Origin: Bacillota bacterium
GTDB taxonomy: Bacteria > Bacillota > Clostridia > Clostridiales > Clostridiaceae
Assembly (NCBI GenBank): GCA_021781655.1
Contig: JAJXWJ010000026.1
Coordinates: 1 to 43,109, forward strand
Direction: 5' to 3'
Length of the DNA: 43,109 nt
Position 1 is the stretch's first letter. Each line of letters starts with the position of its first letter. This document shows, in pieces, positions 20,118 to 30,800 of the stretch. Made by a program: the position numbers and the translations under genes. Below the pieces are notes generated by a model, which did not search any database, was not told the origin of the DNA, and saw only the letters and a list, made by a program, of their open reading frames with translations.

Positions 20118-20126
20118 TGATATAAT
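20118..20126 (+). promoter_or_regulatory. Extended -10 promoter of rapZ-yvcK-whiA
   Basis: TGATATAAT (20118-20126) is a perfect extended -10. The -35 (TTTCAG at 20098, 17-base spacing) is poor. Confidence 0.55.
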
Positions 20127-20191
20127 AAAATTGTATTATTACGAGATTAAGTAAGAAATATACATGTTGGATTTATTTTAGGAGGAGTTTT

Positions 20192-21079
20192 ATGAGGTTT
20201 GTAATAGTAACGGGGCTTTCAGGTGCTGGGAAAACACAGGCAATAAGAAATCTTGAAGACTTAGGATATTTTTGTGTAGACAATTTGCCTCCAACATTGA
20301 TACCACGATTTGCAGAATCCTGCATGCAGGTAGATGGAAAAATTGATAGAATAGCTATAGTTATTGATATTAGAGGTGGGGAATTTTTCGATGATTTATT
20401 TTCGAGCTTGGAGGCATTAAAAAAATCTGGATATAATTATGAAATATTGTTTTTAGATGCAAATGACGAGGTTTTAGTAAAAAGATATAAGGAATCTAGA
20501 AGAAAACATCCTTTATCACCTCAAGGAAGGGTGCTTAAAGGAATTAAGATGGAAAGGGCTAAACTTAAGGAAGTAAAGGAAAGAGCAGATAATATTATAG
20601 ATACTTCTAATATGGCGACAAGAGAACTAAGGGAAAAAATAAGTGAAATTTATCAAAAAGAAGGTCAACTTGAAACAAAACTAATGATAACAGTACTTTC
20701 CTTTGGTTTTAAATATGGAATTCCAGTAGACTCAGACTTGGTATTTGATGTAAGATTTTTGCCAAATCCATTTTATATTCAAGAATTAAAACATTTGTCT
20801 GGTGAGGACGAAGCTGTAAAAAGTTATGTATTTAGCTATGAAGAAACAAAGGTATTTATTGAAAAACTGTTAGATATGCTTCGATTTTTGATACCAAATT
20901 ACTTAAGTGAAGGAAAAAGACAACTTATAATTGCAATAGGTTGCACTGGAGGAAGGCATCGTTCTGTAGCAATAGCAAGATCTTTGCAGAGCAAATTGCT
21001 TGAAAGTGGTTACGAAGTAAATTTAGAGCATCGAGATATTGATGAAGATGTAAATAATAAAGGTGGTAAAAAATTATGA
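20192..21079 (+). CDS. rapZ: RapZ/YvcJ nucleotide-binding protein
   Basis: P-loop protein of the RapZ family, 295 residues. In E. coli RapZ is an RNase adapter that senses amino-sugar status; in Bacillus YvcJ is a nucleotide-binding protein affecting competence. Walker [11 protein letters not shown] (residues about 8-17), DNLPPTLIP, the RRKHPL motif, and the C-terminal domain signature [13 protein letters not shown] with HRDI are all present. GGAGG precedes the ATG. It overlaps yvcK by four bases (ATGA), and with whiA and the downstream CBS gene forms the conserved Firmicute operon. Confidence 0.96.
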   Translation: MRFVIVTGLSGAGKTQAIRNLEDLGYFCVDNLPPTLIPRFAESCMQVDGKIDRIAIVIDIRGGEFFDDLFSSLEALKKSGYNYEILFLDANDEVLVKRYKESRRKHPLSPQGRVLKGIKMERAKLKEVKERADNIIDTSNMATRELREKISEIYQKEGQLETKLMITVLSFGFKYGIPVDSDLVFDVRFLPNPFYIQELKHLSGEDEAVKSYVFSYEETKVFIEKLLDMLRFLIPNYLSEGKRQLIIAIGCTGGRHRSVAIARSLQSKLLESGYEVNLEHRDIDEDVNNKGGKKL

Positions 21080-22422
21080 AGCTAACAGCTTGGATACGTC
21101 CTGGTATAAAGGTTAAAAGGTGGATTACTTTTGGAATATTAGGTGTAACATTACTTACCTTCGGTTTGTCACAAATAATTGTAAATTCAAGGTATTACAG
21201 TTCATTGTGGAATAGTTTTTTTGCTCTTCTTGTTATAACAGGCGTATTTATATTATATTTGTCCATTCGTGAAGGAATGAAATCTATAATAGCTCTTATA
21301 AATAAAGGGTACTTAAACGTTAATTTAGACTCTAGGAAACTTGGAAACTTAATTTATGAAAAAAGATTATTAGTAAAAGGTCCTAAAATAGTAGCAATTG
21401 GCGGAGGTACGGGCCTTTCAACGATGCTTAGAGGATTGAAATATTATACTTCTAATATTACTGCCATCGTTACTGTTGCAGATGATGGAGGTGGCTCTGG
21501 AGACTTAAGAGAAGACCTTGGAATACTTCCTCCAGGAGATATAAGAAACTGTATTTTAGCTTTATCTGATACAGAGCCCCTAATGGAAGAGCTATTACAA
21601 TACAGATTTAAAGATGGCAGACTTAAAAATCAAAGCTTTGGCAATCTGTTTTTAGCAGCTATGGATGGAGTGTCAAGCAATTTTGAAGAAGCAGTGCAAA
21701 AAATGAGTTCTGTACTTGCGGTTACAGGTAAGGTTCTTCCAGTAACCCTTGATGATTTGACTCTTCATGCAGTACTTCAAAATGGAGTAGAGGTGGAAGG
21801 TGAGTCTAATATTCCAGAAGCAGTTATTCAATATGAAAGCCCTATAGATAAAATTTTTATAAATCCTAATGATGCAAGGGCACTAAAAGAAGCGGTAGAT
21901 GCTATTTGTGAAGCTGATGCTGTTATTCTTGGTCCTGGAAGCCTATATACTAGTGTAATTCCAAATCTTTTAGTTAAAGATATTAAAGCTGCAATAATAA
22001 AGTCAAAGGCACTAAAATTGTATGTTTCAAATATAATGACTCAACCAGGAGAAACAGATGGCTTCTCTGTATCGGATCATATAAAAACTATATTTAAGCA
22101 CGTTGCAAATGGAATAATCGATTATACTATTGTAAATACTGAAAAGATAGATAAAGATTTAAAAGGAAAGTATTTAGAAAAGACTTCAGAACTTGTTTAT
22201 ATAGACGAAGAAAAGGTTAAACAATTGAATGTAGATATAGTTAAAGGTGATTTCGTTCAAATTAAAAATGGTTTTGTAAGACATGATTCAGATAAGTTAG
22301 CAGCCATATTGATAGAAACAATTATGGATAAAAAATTATTCTACGATAGAAAGAAAATTATAGAATATTTCTATCTATCAGAAAGACTTAAAGAAAACAA
22401 AGGTAATGTAAACAGGGAGTAG
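21076..22422 (+). CDS. yvcK: YvcK/GlmR-type gluconeogenesis and cell-wall regulator
   Basis: 448 residues: two membrane helices at the N-terminus (about 18-60), then a CofD-like Rossmann domain with [16 protein letters not shown] (about 106-121), [14 protein letters not shown], and [15 protein letters not shown]. In Bacillus YvcK (GlmR) binds UDP-GlcNAc and supports growth on gluconeogenic carbon and wall precursor supply. The N-terminal membrane part is an addition common in clostridial homologues and absent from the Bacillus protein. It lies in the rapZ-yvcK-whiA operon, overlapping rapZ by four bases and ending six bases before whiA. Confidence 0.94.
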   Translation: MKLTAWIRPGIKVKRWITFGILGVTLLTFGLSQIIVNSRYYSSLWNSFFALLVITGVFILYLSIREGMKSIIALINKGYLNVNLDSRKLGNLIYEKRLLVKGPKIVAIGGGTGLSTMLRGLKYYTSNITAIVTVADDGGGSGDLREDLGILPPGDIRNCILALSDTEPLMEELLQYRFKDGRLKNQSFGNLFLAAMDGVSSNFEEAVQKMSSVLAVTGKVLPVTLDDLTLHAVLQNGVEVEGESNIPEAVIQYESPIDKIFINPNDARALKEAVDAICEADAVILGPGSLYTSVIPNLLVKDIKAAIIKSKALKLYVSNIMTQPGETDGFSVSDHIKTIFKHVANGIIDYTIVNTEKIDKDLKGKYLEKTSELVYIDEEKVKQLNVDIVKGDFVQIKNGFVRHDSDKLAAILIETIMDKKLFYDRKKIIEYFYLSERLKENKGNVNRE

Positions 22423-22428
22423 AAAAAG

Positions 22429-23379
22429 ATGTCATTTTCGTTAAAGGTAAAAAGTGAGATTTGCAGATTTAAAGATTTGTCAAAAAAAGAGGCGGTTGCG
22501 TTAATGTCAGCTATAATGAAGGCAAGCGGCACCCTTTCTTTATCTGGCAACAGGCAAATTGGGTTTAGTGTAGTAACTGAAAACGCAGCTATTGCAAGAG
22601 TTATTTTTAAATTGCTTAAAGAACATTTTGATATTCATACAAAGCTTATGGTAAAAAGGAGCAATTCACTTAAGAAGAACAACGTATATGTTGCCAACAT
22701 TACAGAGGAAATGGGGGTAAGAAAACTTTTAAAGGAAGTTGCTATTTTAAAAGATGAACAATTTATAGCATTAGAATACTCCATTCCAGAGAGCATTATT
22801 AATGATGAAGAATGCAAAAGGCTTTACATTAGAGGTGCATTTTTAGGGGGAGGCAGCATAAGTAACCCTGAAAAGACTTATCATTTAGAATTCGTTACTC
22901 ACAATGAAGATTATGCAATGGAACTAAGCAATTTAATAAATAGCTATGGTTTGTTATCAAAGGTAATACAAAGAAAAAATAGTTATGTAATTTATATAAA
23001 AGAGGGAGAACAAATTGTAGACCTTCTAAATATTATAGGTGCACATAGCAGCCTTTTGGAGCTTGAAAACATTAGAATAATGAAAGAGATGAGAAACAAT
23101 GTCAACAGGCTTGTAAATTGTGAAACGGCAAACCTTGGCAAAACCGTAAATGCAGCTGTAAGACAAGTAGAAAGCATAAGGTTAATCCAAAAGGAAATAG
23201 GTTTAAGTAGGCTCCCAGAAAATTTAAAACAAATAGCAGAAGCTAGGCTTAATTATCCAGATGAATCTTTAAAGGAACTAGGGCAGATGGTTAATCCCCC
23301 AGTAGGTAAATCTGGGGTTAATCATAGGTTAAGGAGAATTGAGAAAATTGCTATGGAATTAAGAAAAGATGAAAGGTAG
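22429..23379 (+). CDS. whiA: WhiA DNA-binding regulator
   Basis: 316 residues. WhiA has an N-terminal domain evolutionarily derived from a LAGLIDADG homing endonuclease (two half-sites, about residues 5-200, with FLGGGSISNPEKTYHLEF as one degenerate motif) and a C-terminal helix-turn-helix (about 225-310: LPENLKQIAEARLNYPDESLKELGQM). In Streptomyces it controls sporulation and division; in Bacillus it binds DNA and affects division and chromosome segregation. It is an intact domesticated gene, unrelated in function to the decayed endonucleases in dnaE 3 kb downstream. Confidence 0.95.
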   Translation: MSFSLKVKSEICRFKDLSKKEAVALMSAIMKASGTLSLSGNRQIGFSVVTENAAIARVIFKLLKEHFDIHTKLMVKRSNSLKKNNVYVANITEEMGVRKLLKEVAILKDEQFIALEYSIPESIINDEECKRLYIRGAFLGGGSISNPEKTYHLEFVTHNEDYAMELSNLINSYGLLSKVIQRKNSYVIYIKEGEQIVDLLNIIGAHSSLLELENIRIMKEMRNNVNRLVNCETANLGKTVNAAVRQVESIRLIQKEIGLSRLPENLKQIAEARLNYPDESLKELGQMVNPPVGKSGVNHRLRRIEKIAMELRKDER

Positions 23380-23385
23380 GAGGGT

Positions 23386-24693
23386 ATGTCAAAGCATGGA
23401 GAAATAATAAGGTATATAACCTCATTAGAAACTGGAACAAAAATATCCGTTAGAAGTATTGCAAATGCACTAAAGGTAAGTGATGGGACTGCTTATAGGG
23501 CAATAAAGGAATGTGATACTTTAGGAATTGTTACAACAGTTCCTAGAGTTGGAACGGTTAGAATAGACAAAGTCAAAAAAGAAAGCATCGAAGTTTTAAA
23601 TTATGAAGAAGTAGTAAAAATAGTTGACGGATTAGTTTTGGGGGGACAAAAAGGTATAACTAAAACCTTGAATAGATTTTTAATTGGAGCTATGACATCA
23701 GAAGCTGCAAATAGATATATAGACCCTAACTGCCTTTTAATTGTAGGAAACAGAGAAGATATTCAAAGACTTGCTCTTTTAAATGATTGTGCAGTGCTTA
23801 TTGCTGGCGGCTTTGAATGTAGCGAAGACATTAAAAATCTAGCTAATGAAAGAGGTCTTCCAGTAATATCATCTGCCTATGATACCTTTACCATTGCAAC
23901 AATGATTAACAAGGCTATTTCGGAGAGTTTAATAAAAAAAGATATAGTTTTAGTTGAAGATGTAATGGAAACTCACTTTAATAAGGTGTACATCAATGAT
24001 AGTGTAGAAAATTTGAGAAAGCTTATTAAGGAAACAGGCATAAGCAAATATACGGTTTTAGATGAAGAAGGAAAAGTGGTAGGAATAGTTCATATAAAAG
24101 ATATAGCTTCGGAAGTGAGCGGTTCAGAGTTAATAAAAGATTTTGTAAACAATAATATTAGTACCGTAGGACCTAAAACTACAATTGCTTATACAGCTCA
24201 TGTTATGGGCTGGGAAGATATAGACCTTTGTGCAGTTGTAGATGATGAAAGACTCATAGGCATTGTAGATAGGCAAACGGTTATAAAGGCATTGCAGTAT
24301 TCTTCAAAGCAGCCTCAAGTTGGAGAAAATTTAGAAGACATGGTGCTAAAAAACTTTGATTTTCATTACAATGAGGACGGAATACACTTTACAGGGAAAA
24401 TAGTTCCAGAAATGTTAGATAACATTGGAATAGCCTCTTGGAGTTCTATGAATATGCTCCTTTCCACTATGGGAATAATGACCTTAAGACAAAATAGAAG
24501 CATAAATGTGTCAGTAGATAGTATAATGACATATTTTATAAAGCCAGTTCAAATAGAAAGCGTAATAGATATATATGCAAAAATAGTAGATTTGGGAAGA
24601 AGCTTTAGCAAGGTTGAAGTAGACATGTACTCAGAAGAAAGAGAACTAATTGCAAAGCTTATGCTATCAGGAAAAATATTTAATAAAATCTAA
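23386..24693 (+). CDS. HTH-DRTGG-CBS-thioesterase-fold regulator (YtoI-like)
   Basis: 435-residue multidomain protein. An N-terminal winged helix (about 1-65: ISVRSIANALKVSDGTAYRAIKECDTLGIV) is followed by a DRTGG domain (about 75-185), a CBS pair (about 190-310: EDVMETHFNKVYINDSVE, YTVLDEEGKVVGIVHIKDIA, LCAVVDDERLIGIVDRQT), and a C-terminal hot-dog domain (about 330-435). The layout matches Bacillus YtoI, a putative transcription regulator sensing an adenine nucleotide through its CBS pair. The target is unknown. It starts six bases after whiA with AGGAGG and ends the operon at a strong terminator. Confidence 0.9.
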   Translation: MSKHGEIIRYITSLETGTKISVRSIANALKVSDGTAYRAIKECDTLGIVTTVPRVGTVRIDKVKKESIEVLNYEEVVKIVDGLVLGGQKGITKTLNRFLIGAMTSEAANRYIDPNCLLIVGNREDIQRLALLNDCAVLIAGGFECSEDIKNLANERGLPVISSAYDTFTIATMINKAISESLIKKDIVLVEDVMETHFNKVYINDSVENLRKLIKETGISKYTVLDEEGKVVGIVHIKDIASEVSGSELIKDFVNNNISTVGPKTTIAYTAHVMGWEDIDLCAVVDDERLIGIVDRQTVIKALQYSSKQPQVGENLEDMVLKNFDFHYNEDGIHFTGKIVPEMLDNIGIASWSSMNMLLSTMGIMTLRQNRSINVSVDSIMTYFIKPVQIESVIDIYAKIVDLGRSFSKVEVDMYSEERELIAKLMLSGKIFNKI

Positions 24694-24714
24694 ATTTTAC
24701 TTTATTGAAAGTTT

Positions 24715-24763
24715 AAAGGGGACAGTTTCACAATAATAATATTGTGAAACTGTCCCCTTTTTT
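24715..24763 (+). terminator. Strong terminator, 21-bp perfect stem
   Basis: AAAGGGGACAGTTTCACAAT (24715-24734) and one more base pair perfectly with 24740-24760; the loop is four bases and the 3' arm runs into six T. The A tract on the 5' side would make it bidirectional in form. The core GGGGACAGTTTCAC could be a dispersed palindromic repeat. Confidence 0.9.
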
Positions 24764-24782
24764 GCAAATATAAAATATATGC

Positions 24783-24811
24783 TTGAAAGTAATAAATTAT
24801 ATGTTCATAAT
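24783..24811 (+). promoter_or_regulatory. Promoter of dnaE
   Basis: TTGAAA (24783-24788) and CATAAT (24806-24811), 17-base spacing, each five of six to consensus, about 40 bases before the dnaE start. Confidence 0.6.
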
Positions 24812-24851
24812 ATAGTAGAGTACAAATTTCAAACTGAAAGAAGGTGAAAAT

Positions 24852-27800
24852 TTGACAGAAGAGACAAAAAAATTTGTTCATTTACATGTTCATACCGAAT
24901 ACAGTTTATTAGATGGTTCTGGTAAGGTAAGGAAGCTTTTAAAAAGGGCTAAGGAACTAGGAATGGACAGTCTTGCAATTACAGATCATGGCGCCATGTA
25001 TGGAGTAGTAGATTTTTATAAAGCGGCAAAGGAAGAAGGCATTAAGCCTATAATAGGCTGTGAAATTTATGTTTCAGAGAAGTCTATGGCTATTAAAGAA
25101 AAAAATAATGATATTTATCATCTTGTATTATTAGTTAAAAATGAAACAGGATATAAAAATCTTATGAAAATAGTTTCCACTGCCTCAATAGAAGGATATT
25201 ACTACAAGCCTAGAGTTGACCATGAATATCTCCTTAAACATAGCGAAGGATTAATCGCCTTAAGTGCTTGCCTTGGTGGAGAAGTTCAAAAAAATATTTT
25301 AAATGGCAATATTAAAGGGGCAGAAAATGCTGCGTTATTTTATAAAGAAACCTTTAAGGATGGTTTCTATTTAGAGCTTCAAGATCATAAATTGGAGGAG
25401 CAGCTTAGAGTTTCAGAAGAGCTCATAAAGATGTCTAAAAAACTTAATATTCCTTTAGTAGCTACCAATGATGTTCATTACGTAAAAAAAGAAGATTGGA
25501 AATCTCATGATGTACTCCTTTGTATTCAAACAGGAAAAACTCTAGATGAAGAAAATAGAATGAGATACCAGTCAGGAGAATTTTACTTAAGATCCCCTGA
25601 AGAGATGTATGAGAGGTTTAATTATGCTGAAGAAGCTCTTTTAAACACTGTTAAAATTGCAGAAGAGTGCAATTTTGATTATGAATTTCACGTGTCAAAG
25701 CTTCCAAATTTTCCGCTTCCCGAAGGGCAAGATCATTTTGAGTATTTGAAGCAATTATGCGAAAAAGGCTTAAAAAAACTATATAACCCTATTTTAGAAG
25801 AGCTTAGTGAAAGGCTAGACTATGAACTTGGCATAATAAAAGAAATGGGTTATGTAGATTATTTCTTAATAGTTTGGGATTTTATAAGATTTGCAAATGA
25901 AAATGAAATAATGACAGGTCCTGGAAGGGGAAGTGCAGCTGGCTCCATAGTTGCATATACTTTGGGAATAACAAAAATCGATCCAATAAGATATAATTTG
26001 ATTTTTGAGCGTGGAGATGCGCTCGTAAAACTGGGTGAATTGCTGGAAGGCTAAACTAACGAGTAATTAGCATGCTAATCAGCAGCCAAGTCTGGGAAAA
26101 GCAATAAAAATGTACCAGAAAGGTTCAGAGACTAGAGGGATGAATAGCTTGGTAATAATTTCCTCCAAGAGTGCCCAGATCATTAAATATCGAAATCATC
26201 ACACATAAAAATGTTTATTTGAGAGAAATTATAAATATAATATTTTTATAAAAGGTGATGAAATATGTATATTAAAATTTGCGAGAAATGTGGAAAAAAA
26301 TTTGAAACAGAAATTATTCATAGAAGATTTTGTTGTAAAAGTTGTTCAAATAGTTTCAATACGAGTTTAAGAATGGTACCAGATGAAAATATTTTTAAAA
26401 GTGGACTTAATGAAATCAATGCATATATACTTGGAATTATATATTCCGATGGATGTTTATTTTTTGATAAAAAGTCTATTGAAAAATTTTATTTTTGGAT
26501 GTATACAGACGCAAATTTATATTTAAGTAGAAAAAAACGAATATTTATTGATATGATATAGTCCAAACTGAATTGGAAATAACCAATTGATGAAAATGAG
26601 GGAAACCTCCAGAGCGTAGGATAAAGAACCTACGGATAATACTATTGTTCTTAAATCCTGAAAGAGTAAGTATGCCAGATATAGATTCAGATTTTTGTTA
26701 TGAAAGAAGACAGGAAGTAATTGACTATGTTGTAGAAAAGTACGGAAAAAGTAATGTATCTCAAATTGTAACCTTTGGAACGATGTCCGCTAGAGCGTGT
26801 ATTCGTGATGTTGGAAGAGCTATGAACTATTCTTATGCTGAAGTTGATAAAATAGCAAAGATGATACCAAGTTTGCAAAATAAAAACGTAACAATAGATA
26901 AAGCTCTAGAAATAAATGCAGAGTTAAAGCTTATATATGAAACAGATGAAAGGGTTAAACAACTTATAGATGTCTCACTTGAGCTAGAAGGACTGCCAAG
27001 ACATACGTCCACTCATGCAGCAGGAGTTGTTATTGCTTCCGAGCCACTTGTAAATTTTGTACCACTTTTAAGAAATGAAGAAGCTATAGTAAGCCAATTT
27101 ACAATGGGAACCTTGGAAGAACTTGGTCTTTTAAAAATGGATTTTCTTGGACTTAGAACCTTAACTGTATTAAGAGATGCAGTTAATATGATAAAAGCAA
27201 ACAAAGGTGTGGAAATCGATTTGGATACCTTAGGCTTTGATGACAAAGCTGTGTACAAAATGATAGGAGAAGGTAAAACTGTTGGCGTATTCCAGTTAGA
27301 ATCCCCTGGAATGACAAGCTTTATGAAGGAGCTTAAGCCAGAAAGTCTAGAAGATATCATAGCAGGAATTAGTCTTTATAGACCAGGTCCTATGGCGGAA
27401 ATACCTAGATATATTAAAAACAAAAATGATCCTTCTGGAGTAGAATATGTAACTCCGGAACTTTCGGATATTCTGTCTGTAACATATGGATGTATGGTGT
27501 ATCAAGGTGCGAAACGTTGCTAGAACAAATATACGCAGAAATGGTATTTAGAATCTAGCGGGATAATGCAATTTATTCTAACTTTCTATTTAATAGTTAG
27601 GGGAAGTTCCTAATTTGGATTTAAGCTGAGAATCTAACTCTAATACTCCGCCATGCAATATTAAATAGTCATAATATTGTATGAAGCGCGGTGAAGTCAG
27701 TGAAAATCAGATCTGTGAAGTGATTAGAAAAGTAACTGGGAGGTCATATTACACCATGCATACGAGAGGAATCTTTGTTTTACGGCTCATACCATACAAT

Positions 27801-30800
27801 GCTTAATAAGAAGGCATTAATTTCAGTAGCAAAGTTTGTATTCTTGGTTATGAATTTTGTGGTTAGTATCACTATTTAACCGTCTTTAGTTTTTCAGCTA
27901 AATAACGAAAAGATTGCTGATGAGTCATAGAAGGATGCTAAAGTGTAATTTAAGACTATAATAGAAGGAACGTTTGAACTTGAGGAGGTAATGTTAAGGG
28001 AGACTATTGCCCAATGTGCCTAATAAGTAGGAAATGACTTATGAATCTCAAGGGCAGCAGCTCGTAGTAGTTATGAAGTAAGGTAATTCTTATGGAGCGA
28101 AGGAGCATAGTTATTTATAAACAAATCATTTAGAGTATATTTTAGGGGATAAATCAAATACTAATATTATCTCTAGGAGGTAACATTAATGCCTAAAATA
28201 TATTCAGAAGAAATAAAGAAAGAAGCAGTAGAATTATATAAAAAAGGATTATCGGCACCTGAAGTTTCAAAAATGATAAGTGTCATTGGGAGTAATACCA
28301 AGGAAGACTGGTAAAGAGTCATTTCCAATAGAAATCTCAGCTAAGTTATTTCATCATTTTATAAGAGGTTTTTTCGATGGTGATGGTATAACGGATATTA
28401 AGAGAAGAAGAAGTGGGTTTATTAGTAGTAATGATATGCTTAAAGATATCTTAATAAAATTAGATAATCCAATATTAACAATTCATAAGGTAAAAAGAAG
28501 TGAAAATATTTATTACTTTTTGGGAGGAATAAAGTTTTCTAGAGTACTTTATGATTATATGTATTCTGATGCAAATGTATGGTTAACAAGAAAAAAAGAG
28601 AGATTAAAAATGATTTGTTTTAAATAATGGAACGCCGTATGCGGGGAAACTCGCACGTACGGTGTGAGGTGGGGGAAAAATATTACTGACCGTTAAGACG
28701 AAGATAATATTTACCTATCACTATAACAGGTAATGCAAATAGTTCGTGATTTAGCAGGATATTCCATGGGTCGAAGTGACCTTGTAAGACGTGCCATGTC
28801 AAAGAAAAAACATCATGTTATGGAAGAGGAGCGACATAATTTTATCCACGGTATTGTAGACGAAAGCGGTAACATTGAAGTTGAAGGTTGCTTAAGAAAA
28901 GGCATTTCTGAAGTAGCTGCTAATAAAATTTTTGATTCCATGATGGACTTTGCAAGTTACGCATTCTGAAAAGAATTTATTGTATAAAAATCATTTGTTT
29001 TCATAAACTAAATTTATTAAAATTTTGAGGTGCTTTTATGGAAATAAAGAAAAAACTTTCGTATAGAGAATTAAGTTTAAAAGATAAGGAAAAAATTATT
29101 ATTGAATATTACAAAAATTCACTTAGTTTTATCGAAATGTCTGAGGCATTAGCATATTCTGAAAGATCAATTTCAAGAGTTTTAAAAGAAGCAAATATAA
29201 ATACTAAAAGATTAAATAGATATTGTTTAAATGAAAGTTATTTCAAGGTAATAGATTCAGAACCAAAAGCTTATATATTAACAAAGCAAAATGTAATATT
29301 ATAAAGTATATTCATCCTTGTTATAGTTTTAATTTATTAGGTACTGAGACATTCTTGAAGAATATAGCAGTAGAAACAAAATTTGAATATGTTAAAATTC
29401 TTGATACAAAATGTGAAGATATAAAAGAATTAAGGATATGTGCAAAATGTGAATTTGATAAAATATTTAATTATTTATATGAAGGGTCAACGATTTTTTT
29501 AAATAGAAAATACAATAAATGGCTGGAAATAAAGAGTGCCTTTGCGATGTGAGTCGCAAAGAAAATAGGGTGAATTGCAGGAAAAACCTTAGAGTCTTAA
29601 ATACTAACTTATCCTAGAAATAGTGATAAGGGCAATGAGTAATTTCAAAGGTAAAGTAATAATTTTAAGAATTGGTTAACCCGCAGCCAAGCATCTAGAT
29701 AGGCATGAAAGTATAGATGAAGGTTCAGAGACTAGGGGAATGAACAGCCTAGGTAATAATTTCCTCCACGAGTGCCCTATATCTATTATATATAAATAGA
29801 TAATGAGATAGTCCGATACTTTATAGAAATATAAAGAGACAAGGGTAAACTCCTTGTTATAACATAAATGTCAATAAATCTCATGCTGCCAGCTACGCAG
29901 TAGTGGGGTACTTTACAGCATATTTAATGAAATACTATCCCACTGAATTTATAGCAGCAATGCTAAACAGTGTAATTGGAATCAATGAAAAGGTAGCGTA
30001 TTATATACGCTTTGCAAAGGAAATAGGAATAGAGCTTTTACCTCCAAATATTAATGAAGGCTATTCTAAGTTCACAGTTAAAGGTGACAATATTTATTTT
30101 GGTTTAGCTTCCGTTAAAAATGTTGGTGTAAATGTTATTGAAAACATTGTTAAAGCAAGAAACCAAAAAGGAAGCTTTACTAGCTTAGTTGATTTTTGTA
30201 ATAAGATCGAAGTAAAAGAAATAAATAAAAGAGCAGTGGAAAGTTTAATAAAAGCAGGTGCCTTCGACTCATTAAAAGTTTATAGGTCAAGACTTTTAGC
30301 AGTCCATGAAAAAATTCTTGATAGCGTGAGCTCGCAAAAAAAGAAAAATATAGAGGGACAGCTTAGTCTATTTGCAGATTTTTCAGAAGTGAAAAGTGAA
30401 GCTATGGAAATTAAATATCCAGAAATAAAAGAATTTGAAAAAAAATATTTGCTTTCAATGGAAAAGGAAATGACAGGAATATATATTTCGGGACATCCAT
30501 TAGATGAATATAAAGAAACTTTAGATTTAGCAGTTAATACTAAAATTTCAGATTTAATTGTTGAAGAAGCTTTAGAAGGTGAAGTAGCAGAAAGTTACAA
30601 GGTAGAAGATGGTGCAAGGGTAATAATTGGAGGTATAATTTCAGAAGTAAGTAAAAAAATAACAAGGAATAATGCTATGATGGCTTTTGTTAAGGTTGAA
30701 GATATGTATGGAAGTATAGAGGTGGTAATATTTCCAAAGGTACTAGAAAAATGCATAAGCTTTATTGCCGAAGATTCTTTAGTTATAGTAAGTGGAAGAG

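Noticed and set aside
22429-23379. whiA as an active homing endonuclease related to the intron ORFs
   Set aside because: It is a complete, syntenic WhiA with the C-terminal DNA-binding domain; its LAGLIDADG-like fold is ancestral and domesticated.
24715-24763. 21-bp inverted repeat after the ytoI-like gene as a mobile element end
   Set aside because: Short loop and a T tract immediately after a stop codon make a terminator sufficient. A dispersed palindromic repeat remains possible but cannot be judged from one copy.
27507-28724. Intron 2 ending two or more bases later (...ATAAC|AGG)
   Set aside because: That would lose the glutamine of the invariant YQEQVM. The AT|AACAGG cut restores it exactly and still gives the AY end.
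26013-29870. dnaE as a frameshifted pseudogene or an assembly artefact
   Set aside because: Every break falls at a boundary obeying group I (U...G) or group II (GUGYG...AY) rules, and the joined exons give a perfect full-length frame with all catalytic residues. Random decay would not do this.
26013-29870. Inteins in DnaE
   Set aside because: The interruptions are not in-frame: stop codons occur at once, there is no intein splicing motif, and ribozyme core sequences are present.
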